Below, in pieces: positions 1 through 7,084 of a stretch of DNA of 27,371 bases. The translations under genes were made by a program, and so were the position numbers. The notes under the pieces were generated by a model. It had not been told where the DNA came from and did no database searches. It saw nothing but the letters and a program-made list of their open reading frames with translations. Each line of letters opens with the position of its first letter. Position 1 is the first letter of the stretch. This DNA comes from Bacillota bacterium (lineage in GTDB: Bacteria; Bacillota; UBA4882; UBA8346), in contig JAEVYU010000084.1 in assembly GCA_023392595.1 (NCBI GenBank), positions 1 through 27,371 on the forward strand. Direction: 5' to 3'.

Positions 1-26
1 AAATCGCTGAAAGTTTGTTGTTTCAT
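1..26 (-). CDS. Transposase N-terminus (partial, runs off the left edge)
   Basis: An ATG at 26 on the minus strand, preceded by AAGGAG seven bases upstream, opens a frame reading MKQQTFSDF before the window ends. IS5-family transposases from Gram-positive bacteria often begin with a similar MKQ-T-F string, and the context (terminal repeat and CTAG target) agrees. Only eight or nine codons are visible, so the call is provisional. Confidence 0.3.
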
Positions 27-121
27 GGATTTCTCCTTGTTTTTGTTACCTTAATTATACGATATCTCGCAGTTATGTTCCAGAAAACCCCTTAAAAAGT
101 TCCGATTAAATCAGTGGTTCC
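1..121 (-). mobile_element. Partial IS5-like insertion sequence, one end only
   Basis: Read on the minus strand, the sequence starts with GGAACCACTGATTTAATC at 121, a plausible terminal inverted repeat. It runs through a short leader to an AAGGAG ribosome binding site and an ATG at 26. The bases beside the end are CTAG (122-125), and IS5-group elements are known to duplicate short YTAR targets such as CTAG. The matching position in repeat copy B (3089-3092) reads CTGG with the repeat continuing, so this end appears to interrupt repeat copy A. The rest of the element is outside the window, so family assignment rests on the end, the target and nine residues of protein. Confidence 0.4.
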
Positions 122-356
122 CTAGTAGGGCACGGACATTAATGTCCGCGAACACAGATGCTCGGGTCCCTGCATGGAGAGCGGAGATTTCAATAAAAAA
201 CGTTTTTTACAACCCCGGCTAGAGATGTCCGAGGATAAAAGGGAGCCACGAGGTCTCCCCCATGCCCGTTGGATTCCTCGCGATGTTGGCATCGCGTGGG
301 TAATTGCGGCCCTATCCTTTGGCCCGAGAGGTGCAGGAGAGTATGTATCCGTTTAA
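122..356 (+). repeat. Structured interspersed repeat, copy A
   Basis: This segment aligns with 3087-3325 (copy B). Shared blocks are CGGGTCCCTGCATGGA, TTTTTTACAACCCCGGCT, a GGATAAA...GGG...CACG...CTCCCC block and a GCGATG...CATCGCG hairpin. Visible stems are CGGACATT/AATGTCCG (133-148), an arm GTAGGG pairing with CCCTGC around it, CCCCGGC with GTCCGAGG (213-233), GGGAG/CTCCC (241-259) and CCTCGCGATG/CATCGCGTGG (276-299). Sequence between the stems differs while pairing is mostly kept, which suggests a structured RNA or a palindromic mobile repeat rather than a gene. The 60-codon frame at 174-356 is probably incidental. Its left edge is cut by the IS5-like end at CTAG. Confidence 0.6.
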
Positions 357-375
357 AAGTGCGATTGAGTTTTCA

Positions 376-404
376 TTGTTTTTTTTTTTCTAGTGTGTTA
401 AAAT
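376..404 (+). promoter_or_regulatory. Sigma-A type promoter of the TetR-fabF operon
   Basis: A TTGTTT -35 box (376-381) and a TAAAAT -10 box (399-404) are separated by 17 bp, with an AT-rich spacer containing a T tract. Transcription would start near 411, just before the palindrome at 416-433. The promoter is read from sequence alone. Confidence 0.55.
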
Positions 405-415
405 AAACATGCTAT

Positions 416-433
416 TTACCTACTAGTAAGTAA
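416..433. promoter_or_regulatory. 18-bp palindromic operator, likely TetR autoregulation site
   Basis: TTACCTACTAGTAAGTAA is an inverted repeat with a single mismatched pair, centred on CTAG. It lies between the predicted transcription start and the GGAGG ribosome binding site (441-445) of the TetR-family gene. Its size, symmetry and position fit a TetR-dimer operator that would block transcription of both downstream genes. Binding by this TetR is inferred. Confidence 0.55.
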
Positions 434-452
434 TTGGTGCGGAGGTATTATT

Positions 453-1016
453 GTGACTACCAAAAAAGATGAAATTACCGAATATGCTTTGCGTCTGATA
501 AAGCATAAAAGTTTCTCAACTTTCAGCTACGACGATATTTCAAAAGAAATGCAGATAACAAAGGCTGCTGTTCATTATCACTTTGAAAAAAAAGAGGATC
601 TTGGTTTAGCAGTATGTGAAAGGCTTCAAGAAGGGCTTATGAGGAGCTATGACCGTTGCAAACTTGAAATAGAGACTCACAAGGGCCATCCTTGGTCTTT
701 TATTGAAAGCAGGGTCAATACCATTGCGCCGGATGAAATTTGCCCTATAGTAAGCTTGCAGTCTGATTATGAAAATCTACCGCTCAAACTCAAAGAAAAA
801 ATTGAAGAACTTAGCATGAGTGAGATCAATCTGCTAGAACTACTTGTGAAAGAGTATATGTCCGACCGTGAAACAAATAAAGCTCTATCAATGTTAATGA
901 GTGTTAAAGGAGCACTGCAATATCGTAGAATTCTTGGAGAAGAAGTCTATACCGATACAATAAAAAATGTAAAAAAGCAGTTCTACGCTTCTGTGAATAG
1001 AGAGGAGAAAAAATAA
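453..1016 (+). CDS. TetR/AcrR-family transcriptional regulator
   Basis: This 187-aa protein has a typical TetR N-terminal helix-turn-helix at about residues 10-50, with the recognition segment ITKAAVHYHFEKKEDL, a form of the conserved K-x-x-Y-x-Y/H-F-x-x-K-E-x-L signature. The C-terminal part is helical and variable, as in ligand-binding domains of this family, so the ligand cannot be read. The GTG start is supported by GGAGG seven bases upstream. The gene ends one base before fabF and shares its promoter, so it most likely represses itself and fabF through the palindrome at 416-433. The ligand may be a lipid or acyl compound, or a fatty-acid synthesis inhibitor; that is an inference from the partner gene. 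Confidence 0.9.
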   Translation: MTTKKDEITEYALRLIKHKSFSTFSYDDISKEMQITKAAVHYHFEKKEDLGLAVCERLQEGLMRSYDRCKLEIETHKGHPWSFIESRVNTIAPDEICPIVSLQSDYENLPLKLKEKIEELSMSEINLLELLVKEYMSDRETNKALSMLMSVKGALQYRRILGEEVYTDTIKNVKKQFYASVNREEKK

Positions 1017-1017
1017 C

Positions 1018-2250
1018 ATGAAAAGAGTGGTTGTTACTGGATACGGAGTAATTTCTCCACTGGGAAATGAAGTCAATATTTTTTGGAATAATATCCTCAA
1101 TGGAAAAAGCGGAATTAAAAAAATTTTTGATTCGTCTTTTTCAACGCTTCCCTCCCGTATTGCCGGGTATGTCGAAGACTTTTCCGCCAAAGACTATTTT
1201 GATGGAAAAGAGATAAACAAGTATGATTTATTCATTCAATATGCTTATGCGGCAACGAAACAAGCGATAGAAATGGCAAATGTCCGGGAAACAAATTTTG
1301 ATAAAGATAGGGTTGGTATTTGTGTGGGATCAGGCATCGGCGGAATCAATACAATTATTAAGAATCATGAAGATTTCATATCCAAAGGAAACAGAAGGGT
1401 TTCTCCTTTTATGGTTCCTATGATGATCAGTAATATGGCATCAGGTATTATCGCTATTAAAACCGGTTTCAAAGGTCCCAGTTTTTCTCCGGTATCAGCT
1501 TGTGCAACAGCTAATCAAGCTATTGGAGAAGCGTTTTTAAGCATTAAACACGGCTATACAGATGCAGTTATAGCTGGTGGAACTGAAGCAGCTATTAACA
1601 CGTTTGCATTTTCCGGGTTTACGAATATGCATGCAATGTCTACCAATAATGAGAATCCAGAACAGGCATCCCGTCCCTTTGATAAATTGCGAGATGGATT
1701 TGTAATGTCGGAAGGTGCGGGAATTTTGTTTTTAGAAGAACTGGAGCATGCCAGAAATCGTGGAGTTAGAATCCTTGGAGAAATTGTCGGGTATGGAGCA
1801 ACGACAGATGCCTATCATATTACAAGCCCTGATTATCATGGAGCAGAAAAATCAATGAACCTAGCGATTGAAATGGCAGGAATATCACCCGAACAAGTGG
1901 ATTATATTAACGCACATGCAACAGGCACTCCAGAGGGAGATAAATCTGAAACAAAAGCGATTAAAGCAGTATTTAAAGAAGATGCCTACCATATAAAGGT
2001 CAGTGCTACAAAATCCATGACAGGGCATTTATTTGGGGCAGCAGGAGGAATAGAAGCTATTATAACCTTAAAAGTTCTGGAAGATAGGATGATACCTCCT
2101 ACTATCAATTTAACTGTGCCAGATGAGGAATGCGATTTGGATTATGTACCTAACAAGGCAATCAAACATGACGTGAATTATGCCATATCAAATGGTTTCG
2201 GATTTGGTGGACACAACGCTTCATTGCTTTTTAAAAAGTATTTTCAATAA
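1018..2250 (+). CDS. fabF: Beta-ketoacyl-ACP synthase II (FabF/KAS II)
   Basis: This 410-aa protein has the full length of the family. It catalyses decarboxylative condensation of malonyl-ACP with acyl-ACP in cytoplasmic fatty-acid elongation. The thiolase-fold active site is intact: Cys162 in VSACATAN, His300 in NAHATGTPEGD and His337 in TKSMTGHLFGAAG. The glycine-rich C-terminal NGFGFGGHNAS is also present. A GAGGAG site (1002-1007) overlaps the end of the TetR gene. The gene stands alone, without fabD, fabG, acpP or other fab genes beside it, so it is probably not the housekeeping elongation enzyme. Possibilities are an inducible second KAS that alters membrane lipids, or a resistant copy protecting against a KAS inhibitor. 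The enzyme class is certain; the special role is inferred. Confidence 0.93.
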   Translation: MKRVVVTGYGVISPLGNEVNIFWNNILNGKSGIKKIFDSSFSTLPSRIAGYVEDFSAKDYFDGKEINKYDLFIQYAYAATKQAIEMANVRETNFDKDRVGICVGSGIGGINTIIKNHEDFISKGNRRVSPFMVPMMISNMASGIIAIKTGFKGPSFSPVSACATANQAIGEAFLSIKHGYTDAVIAGGTEAAINTFAFSGFTNMHAMSTNNENPEQASRPFDKLRDGFVMSEGAGILFLEELEHARNRGVRILGEIVGYGATTDAYHITSPDYHGAEKSMNLAIEMAGISPEQVDYINAHATGTPEGDKSETKAIKAVFKEDAYHIKVSATKSMTGHLFGAAGGIEAIITLKVLEDRMIPPTINLTVPDEECDLDYVPNKAIKHDVNYAISNGFGFGGHNASLLFKKYFQ

Positions 2251-2264
2251 AGTTTGACTATGAA

Positions 2265-2312
2265 ATTGGTGTCCAGTCTGACCCGGAATCACTGTCCACG
2301 TTTGGCCGACAT
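2265..2312. mobile_element. Possible IS21-like terminal remnant
   Basis: Repeated TGTCCA-type motifs (TGTCCAGTCTGACCCGGAAT, then CTGTCCACGTTTGG) resemble the multiple short terminal repeats at IS21-family ends. No istA or istB coding sequence follows. It would be a leftover end just downstream of fabF. The evidence is the motif pattern only. Confidence 0.3.
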
Positions 2313-2349
2313 ATGTAGGCTGTTTACAAGACTTATTTCAAAATCCTAT

Positions 2350-2607
2350 TGGAAAAATTTAGTTCTTTATCAGAAAATCGGCAGCGCCGTTCTTTTCGCC
2401 AAAGGAGTCCCAGGCGAGGGTGGCCTGTAAAAAGGAATGCCGGACAAAAAGGCCGACGATGCCGAAAAAGTTCTGGGGGCTATGGAGTTTAAAGAGAAAA
2501 GGGGTTTTCAACAGGAAATGCAAGCATTGCCATTCAAAGAAGTCGACATTGTTCTCAACAGGGGACACCACCCGTTCCCCTGCAACCCCTATGGCAAAAG
2601 GGTGTGA
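2350..2607 (+). pseudogene. Decayed coding remnant of unknown product
   Basis: One plus-strand frame reads LYQKIGSAVLFAKGVPGEGG, meets a stop at 2428-2430, and continues from an ATG at 2437 for 56 codons (MPDKKADDAEKVLGAMEFKE and on) to a stop at 2605-2607. The composition is protein-like, with balanced charges and heptad-like hydrophobics, whereas the longer overlapping frames on both strands are rich in Arg, Cys and Pro and look spurious. I do not recognise a family. It may be a broken gene or a small hypothetical one; the ribosome binding site AAAAGGA is too close to the ATG to be convincing. Confidence 0.25.
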
Positions 2608-2684
2608 GCGGCATTTGAATCCCACCACCCGACCTCTCCCCTTTTCTCCCCTCTCCCAAAAATTCACGTTGTAAATTAAGCCGG

Positions 2685-2903
2685 GCGAGGGGAAACCAGC
2701 TTTGTCATGATGCCTATACCGCTGAGCCCCCAGGGATTCCCCTCTATGTCGGCGTTTCTCCGTAAACGCCGTAGGAGTGCTGACGCGATTGGACAGACTC
2801 CTACATCCCTGTAGTCGTCTTCTTAGGTAACTCTGTTTGCCGACGGGTGAGATTCGTCCTAAATCTAACCCGCGTGTGGTCAACGTCGTGTTGACCATTT
2901 CGG
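2685..2903 (-). ncRNA. Structured RNA element resembling IscB-associated (HEARO/omega) RNA, without its ORF
   Basis: On the minus strand the element begins with CCGAAATGGTCAACACGAC at 2903, and those 19 bases recur exactly at the right edge of the window (27353-27371) next to unrelated flanks. Clear stems, in plus coordinates, are GGTCAAC/GTTGACC (2878-2896), GTAGGAGT/ACTCCTAC (2771-2804), CGGCGTTT/AAACGCCG (2750-2771) and a closing AGGGGAA/TTCCCCT (2688-2743). The junction with GGTATAGGCATCATGAC resembles, from memory, IscB guide-RNA scaffolds, which carry a 5' guide taken from flanking DNA. No IscB-like ORF follows. The sharp left boundary fits a mobile-element end. Being structured and repeated is well supported; the HEARO name is tentative. 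Confidence 0.45.
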
Positions 2904-2994
2904 AGCTAACAAATCCGTATATTTCTTAGCTTAAAGATTCTGCTACAATCTTCCTGAAACAACAATAAACAAGGCTTCTTGAACAAACAATAAT

Positions 2995-3063
2995 CCGCCG
3001 ATCAAGGAGGTCGGCGGCGCGGCATCTTTTCGCGGATGGAAAACGCGGCTTGCTAGCAAGCCG
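2995..3063. repeat. Two strong palindromes beside repeat copy B
   Basis: CCGCCGA (2995-3001) pairs with TCGGCGG (3011-3017), and CGGCTTGCTAGCAAGCCG (3046-3063) is a perfect 18-bp palindrome. Copy A has no equivalent, because its left side is replaced by the IS5-like element. They may be the left part of the copy B element, or separate terminator-like or REP-like units. Confidence 0.45.
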
Positions 3064-3086
3064 AGCCGTCGGCCGGAAAGCAAAAA

Positions 3087-3335
3087 CCTGGTAGGGATCG
3101 AACACGATGTTCGGGTCCCTGCATGGACAACAAAGGCTTTACTAACAAATATTTTTTACAACCCCGGCTATGGATGGCCGGGGATAAAGGGGGTCACGGG
3201 GATCTCCCCGTGTCGGCGGGTTCCGCGCGATGAAACTCATCGCGCGGGTTGCTCCGATTACAACCCTTGGCCTTAGGGGTCGCAAGGGGAGCAGGTTCGC
3301 GAACTTGTTCGCGCCGTCCCCTGTCGGCTTCCATG
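3087..3335 (+). repeat. Structured interspersed repeat, copy B
   Basis: This is the second copy of the repeat at 122-356, with stronger pairing. GTAGGGA/TCCCTGC encloses CGAACA/TGTTCG (3096-3122). CCCCGGC/GCCGGGG spans 3162-3183. CCGCGCGATGA/TCATCGCGCGG spans 3223-3247. CCTTG/CAAGG follows, and CGCGAAC/GTTCGCG lies near 3300-3313. Several differences from copy A preserve base pairing. The right end runs straight into a truncated dehydrogenase gene, so the repeat or its excision probably removed the front of that gene. No coding role is evident on either strand. Confidence 0.6.
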
Positions 3336-3339
3336 ATAA

Positions 3340-3691
3340 ACAAAGAAATTTAATCATCTATGACGTGCTGATCAATATGGCAAGGGGTTTGATTGTGGAT
3401 GAAGGGGCCTTGGCAAAAGCTTTAAAAGAAAAATGGATTGCCGGCGCTGGAATCGACGTTTATGGACATTTGGATGTTTTCAAAGAACCCCAGGGTCCTA
3501 TTGAAAGCCCATTTTTCGGACTCGAGAATGTTATTTTGACGCCACATGTCGGCGCTGTCTCCGTTGAAGCATTTGATGAAAGCCATAAAAAGGGTATCGC
3601 TGAGGTGAAGGGAATCCTCCAGGGTCTCTGGCCCCAAAATTGTGTGAATCCTCATGTCAAACCCTGGTTTGACATCAACCGCCCCGGCTGA
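3340..3691 (+). pseudogene. 5'-truncated D-isomer-specific 2-hydroxyacid dehydrogenase
   Basis: Only the C-terminal third of a 2-hydroxyacid/phosphoglycerate dehydrogenase remains, beginning around YDVLINMARG. It keeps the family landmarks that follow the Rossmann fold: NMARGLIVDEGAL with the catalytic Arg, AGAGIDVYG, and NVILTPHVGA with the catalytic His. The N-terminal substrate domain and the GxGxxG NAD motif are missing; in their place upstream is repeat copy B. The frame can be extended into the repeat to 3230, but that part is not protein-like. The product cannot be an active enzyme. It may be a relic of a paralogue of the intact dehydrogenase at 5270-6235. Confidence 0.8.
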
Positions 3692-3771
3692 AAGCCGTGG
3701 TTGAAACCATCCCTATCCATCGGGCATGTATGAATGATACCCTCCAGACCATGGCCATCAAGCCGTTTTTC

Positions 3772-3886
3772 GGGCTGTCGCAAAAGGAATTTTATTGATA
3801 GAGATATACAATATATAGAACTTCCTCAAATTTGTTTGTCAATATATTGTATATCTCATTCATTTAAAAATATTTTGCAACAGCCC
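3772..3886. mobile_element. 115-bp MITE-like inverted repeat
   Basis: The ends are inverted: GGGCTGTCGCAAAA (3772-3785) against TTTTGCAACAGCCC (3873-3886), one mismatch. An inner perfect 16-bp stem GAGATATACAATATAT (3801-3816) pairs with 3842-3857. GGGCTGTTGCAAAA-type ends are common on IS elements, so this is probably a non-autonomous derivative. It sits 56 bp beyond the stop of the LarA-like gene, where the hairpin could also act as a transcription barrier. I see no clear target-site duplication. Confidence 0.6.
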
Positions 3887-3942
3887 CTCTTCATTAACAT
3901 GGGTTTTGCCGGGAATATTGTTGAAACCCAAGATAGACCGGG

Positions 3943-5247
3943 TCAAAATAAATTACCATTCCTATCGAAGATCATTTCCTGCGGCTTTTCTAAAATGTCC
4001 ATCCGGGGATTCCCGCAGACATTTTCCAATAAGTTTTCCGAGATATAAATTTCGTCCAGCTTTAACGTATTTTTGATCCGCACCAGTCTGGGATTTTGAC
4101 GGCCAGTACCGTCACAAGTTTGGATTGCGGCTTGAATCGCCAGTCGATCGTTGGCAAGTATTAACGGTATCTTTTGAAGAGCCGTACACCCTGATGTCAA
4201 CGTATTGGGATATGTTTTTTCAAAATCACACTGTTCCCAAACCCGCCGCACCGAAAAATCCGCCATTCCTAAACCGTTAAAATTGCCATGGGTTTCTTCC
4301 GTTAGATTTAAAACCACGATGCGCTGTTGTTTCATTCCTCCCTCCGCATAGGGCGTAGCGAAACGACCCGTAATATTGGGGTCCATTCCGTCTCCGCTAA
4401 TATTTTTGCCAATCTCATCCACCACCAAGACATCGATTTCTTCAATCAGAATAGCACCCATGTTCTTTTTGGCTTCCATAAGCAATTCCGGTTCTTCCGT
4501 CAAGATGCGCGCAGCCGGAATGGCTGTAATCCGGCGGGTTTGATCATAAGCGTTTTCGATCATCGCCAAGCCAAATAATATTTTACCGTCCTCTATGGCA
4601 ACCTTGGCAATGGAAACCAGACTTTGCTCCATAAAATTCATACCCCGGGAGTGACAGAGTTCCGCCCCTTTTTGTTTACCGAGTCCAATGGCGATCATTT
4701 TTAAAAGACCGCTCTCGTATGAGCCACGAAATCCAGTATGAGGTTTAATCCGGTTAACGACGATGATTCCATCCGCCTGATAAGCAACCTTGTCAATATA
4801 GACCGGTAATCCCGTGCCGGCCATCCCGATTGGCAATGTTTCCATCGTCGCCCGGATCGGGCATCCCATGGTTTCTTCCGTAATTTCCAAACTGGCCAGT
4901 ATTTCTCTCTGCCCTTCCGCCGTTGCTCCGCCATGACTGCCCATTGCCGGCACAATAAAGGGGTTCCCTCCGACACCTTTCACCTCATCCGCAATGGTTC
5001 TGATAATCCTGGCAATATTAGCAACGCCCCTGCTTCCGGCAGCGATGGCTATGGAATCCCCGGACCGGATCCGGTCCAAGGTTCCCGGACGTTGCAATTG
5101 TTTTCGCACTTCATCCTCAATCGCTTCGCAGCGGACATTATCAAACTGCTGTCGCACCTTGCAGACCTTCGGTATATGAACCTTCGAGAGCAGCTGAGCA
5201 ACCATCCCATCGGTTTTAAATTTCCCTTCAGAGTGCACAATGATCAC
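3943..5247 (-). CDS. LarA-like (DUF2088) protein, possible nickel-pincer hydroxyacid racemase/epimerase
   Basis: This 434-aa protein resembles the lactate racemase LarA family in overall pattern. An N-terminal Rossmann-like part (GDSIAIAAGSRGVANI, then GNPFIVPAMGSHGGATAEGQ) is followed by IVVNRIKPHTGFRGSYESG, which corresponds to the LarA segment holding the catalytic His and cofactor-binding Lys region. The family interconverts 2-hydroxyacid stereoisomers using a nickel-pincer cofactor made by LarB, LarC and LarE, none of which is in the window. The start is a GTG after GAGGAAGG. It is the last gene of the transporter operon, 22 bp after a D-2-hydroxyacid dehydrogenase. That pairing suggests inversion of a hydroxyacid or sugar acid before or after oxidation. 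The substrate is unknown. Confidence 0.75.
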   Translation of the reverse strand: MIIVHSEGKFKTDGMVAQLLSKVHIPKVCKVRQQFDNVRCEAIEDEVRKQLQRPGTLDRIRSGDSIAIAAGSRGVANIARIIRTIADEVKGVGGNPFIVPAMGSHGGATAEGQREILASLEITEETMGCPIRATMETLPIGMAGTGLPVYIDKVAYQADGIIVVNRIKPHTGFRGSYESGLLKMIAIGLGKQKGAELCHSRGMNFMEQSLVSIAKVAIEDGKILFGLAMIENAYDQTRRITAIPAARILTEEPELLMEAKKNMGAILIEEIDVLVVDEIGKNISGDGMDPNITGRFATPYAEGGMKQQRIVVLNLTEETHGNFNGLGMADFSVRRVWEQCDFEKTYPNTLTSGCTALQKIPLILANDRLAIQAAIQTCDGTGRQNPRLVRIKNTLKLDEIYISENLLENVCGNPRMDILEKPQEMIFDRNGNLF

Positions 5248-5269
5248 CCCTTCCTCGTCACCAACATTT

Positions 5270-6235
5270 CTATGAACTCAATCGTATTTGATTTAAGGGC
5301 GCTCTGCCCTCCAAAAAATCCTTGGCGTTTTGCAACGAAAAACGGATGATCCGGTCATTGGCCTCATCACTGGCCGCGCCGATATGCGGCAGGGCGATGA
5401 CCTTATTGCTGTGTAAAAGTTTGGAATCATATGAAGGTTCGGTTGCAAAACTATCAATCGCGGCCCCGGCAATAACTCCGGTTTCTAGCGCTTGATAAAG
5501 GGCATCCTCATTGACAATCCGGCCCCGGGCGGTGTTAATCAAATAGGCCGTCGGCTTCATGGCCCTCAGTTGTGGCCAGTCGATCATATTTTGGGTTGTG
5601 CCATCCCCTGGAATATGCAGGCTCAAAAAATCGGCTTCTTTAAGGATTTCGTCCAACCGCACATATTGAAATCCCAGCTCTTGGGCTGCGGCATCATCCG
5701 GATACAGGTCACAAGCCAACACTTTCATATCAAAAGCCCTGGCATATCGGGCCAAGGTTTTTCCGATGGCCCCCATCCCGACGATGCCTACGGTTTTTTT
5801 GGAAATTTCTTTACCGGGCTCCGCGTGCCAGATATGCCGGCGCATTTGGGCGTCACATTGCGGTATTTGGCGGGCCAGGCCGATCATGAGCCCGAATGCC
5901 AACTCGGCGACGGCGTTACTATTCATTCCGGGACAATTGGTAACCGTCACTTGATGCCGGAAGGCCGCCTGGAGATCAATTTTGTCGAGCCCGACGCCGA
6001 ATTTGCAAAGGATTTTCAATTTCCGGGCGGCGTCAAGAACCATTTCGGTAACATGCTCCATGCCGAAAATGAAGGCATCGGCGTCTTTGATCCTTTCGCA
6101 CAGCTCCGCTTCTGCCATTTCAGTGTCATGAAACAAGGGGGTGACTTCATAGTCGTTGGAGGAACAAAAATCGGCTACGGCCTTTTTGGTTATGGCTTCT
6201 TCCCTTTTGGTCAAGGTGATCAATATTTTTTTCAT
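5270..6235 (-). CDS. D-isomer-specific 2-hydroxyacid dehydrogenase (SerA-like fold)
   Basis: This 321-aa NAD-dependent enzyme has the usual single-unit length, without the C-terminal ACT domain of many SerA proteins. The NAD motif is VGIVGMGAIG (149-158), with an acidic residue at the end of the next strand (LACDLYP) favouring NAD over NADP. Catalytic residues are Arg237 (NTARGRI), Glu266 (FATEP) and His284 (LPHIGAAS). AGGAG lies nine bases before the ATG. It is 12 bp downstream of a permease gene and 22 bp upstream of the LarA-like gene, so it belongs to the uptake operon. It likely oxidises or reduces a 2-hydroxyacid or sugar acid brought in by that transporter rather than serving serine synthesis. 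Specificity is inferred from context only. Confidence 0.88.
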   Translation of the reverse strand: MKKILITLTKREEAITKKAVADFCSSNDYEVTPLFHDTEMAEAELCERIKDADAFIFGMEHVTEMVLDAARKLKILCKFGVGLDKIDLQAAFRHQVTVTNCPGMNSNAVAELAFGLMIGLARQIPQCDAQMRRHIWHAEPGKEISKKTVGIVGMGAIGKTLARYARAFDMKVLACDLYPDDAAAQELGFQYVRLDEILKEADFLSLHIPGDGTTQNMIDWPQLRAMKPTAYLINTARGRIVNEDALYQALETGVIAGAAIDSFATEPSYDSKLLHSNKVIALPHIGAASDEANDRIIRFSLQNAKDFLEGRAPLNQIRLSS

Positions 6236-6247
6236 GGATTGATTCTC

Positions 6248-7081
6248 CTATCCTTTCACTCCGCCCAAAGTCATTCCGCTCACCAGATACCGCGAGGCAA
6301 CCATATACATAATGACCACAGGAACGGTGGCGACCATCGCTCCGGCCATCAAAGGCCCCCATGCAAAAGCGTCGGCAACGATCATGTCCGACAAAGCCAA
6401 GGGGAGCGTCCGCGACATTTCATCGGTTAAAACAACCAGAGCGTATAAATACTCACACCAACACAAGGTAAACGAGAAGATCGCCGTGGCGACTATCCCG
6501 GGCAATGATAAAGGAAAAACCACCCGGAACATGGCCCCCGCTTTGGAGCTACCGTCAATGACGGCAGCTTCTTCCAATTCCTTGGGGATCGACGAAAAAT
6601 AAGAAATCAGCATCCAGGTGGCATACGGTATGGTAAAGGTGGGATAGAGCAACACCATGGCCAAAATGTTATTATTAAGCCCCAGGTTGCAGACTAGGAT
6701 ATATAACGGGATAAACAGGACGGTCCTGGGCATTAAATAAGCGTATAAAATACTTTTGGACATTACCCCCCGGCCCCGAAATTTCAACTTTGAAATCGCA
6801 TAGGCTGCCAAGGCGCTCAAAACAATCGTGACGAGCGATACGACCGTCGCTACCAAGAAGCTGTTTCGAAGGTTTATTAGAAATTTAGGGCTTGAGAATA
6901 TCGTGGCATAGGATGTCCAAACGATTTTCTCCGGCCAAAAGGTCGGGACGATATTATAGATTTCCAGTTGGGTTTTGGTGGATGTAATAAATATCCAGTA
7001 AATCGGGAACAACGCGCATAGTAAAAATATCAGCAGGGTTGCATAGGTAAGCGTTTTTCTGGTCAATCCGGTGACATTCAT
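6248..7081 (-). CDS. Carbohydrate ABC transporter permease (MalG/UgpE type)
   Basis: This 277-aa integral membrane protein has about six hydrophobic helices: an N-terminal anchor LLIFLLCALFPIYWIF, then segments near 75-95, 110-135, 145-165, 190-215 and 245-265. The EAA loop that docks on the ATPase is clear (EELEEAAVIDGSSKAG...FPLSLPG), and the short C-terminal tail GMTLGGVKG is characteristic of the MalG type. Its start is three bases after the stop of the partner permease, with the ribosome binding site AGAGG inside that gene. Together the two permeases form the membrane channel of a CUT1-type importer. No ATP-binding subunit is encoded nearby, so a shared MsmX-like ATPase encoded elsewhere is likely. 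Confidence 0.92.
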   Translation of the reverse strand: MNVTGLTRKTLTYATLLIFLLCALFPIYWIFITSTKTQLEIYNIVPTFWPEKIVWTSYATIFSSPKFLINLRNSFLVATVVSLVTIVLSALAAYAISKLKFRGRGVMSKSILYAYLMPRTVLFIPLYILVCNLGLNNNILAMVLLYPTFTIPYATWMLISYFSSIPKELEEAAVIDGSSKAGAMFRVVFPLSLPGIVATAIFSFTLCWCEYLYALVVLTDEMSRTLPLALSDMIVADAFAWGPLMAGAMVATVPVVIMYMVASRYLVSGMTLGGVKG

Positions 7082-7084
7082 CCT

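Noticed and set aside
174..356. 60-aa protein within repeat copy A
   Set aside because: Copy B keeps hairpins rather than the reading frame, so selection appears to act on structure.
2359..2898. 179-aa minus-strand protein
   Set aside because: It spans the HEARO-like RNA and the antisense of a better plus-strand frame; its composition (Arg, Ser, Cys, Phe-rich) is not protein-like.
3087..3125. tRNA-like T-arm in repeat copy B
   Set aside because: A GTTCGATCCC string appears on the minus strand, but no acceptor, D-arm or anticodon arm can be placed around it.
3731..3793. Start of a gene (MNDTLQTMAIKPFF) cut by the MITE
   Set aside because: It is only about 14 codons before the element, with no clear ribosome binding site; too short to support.
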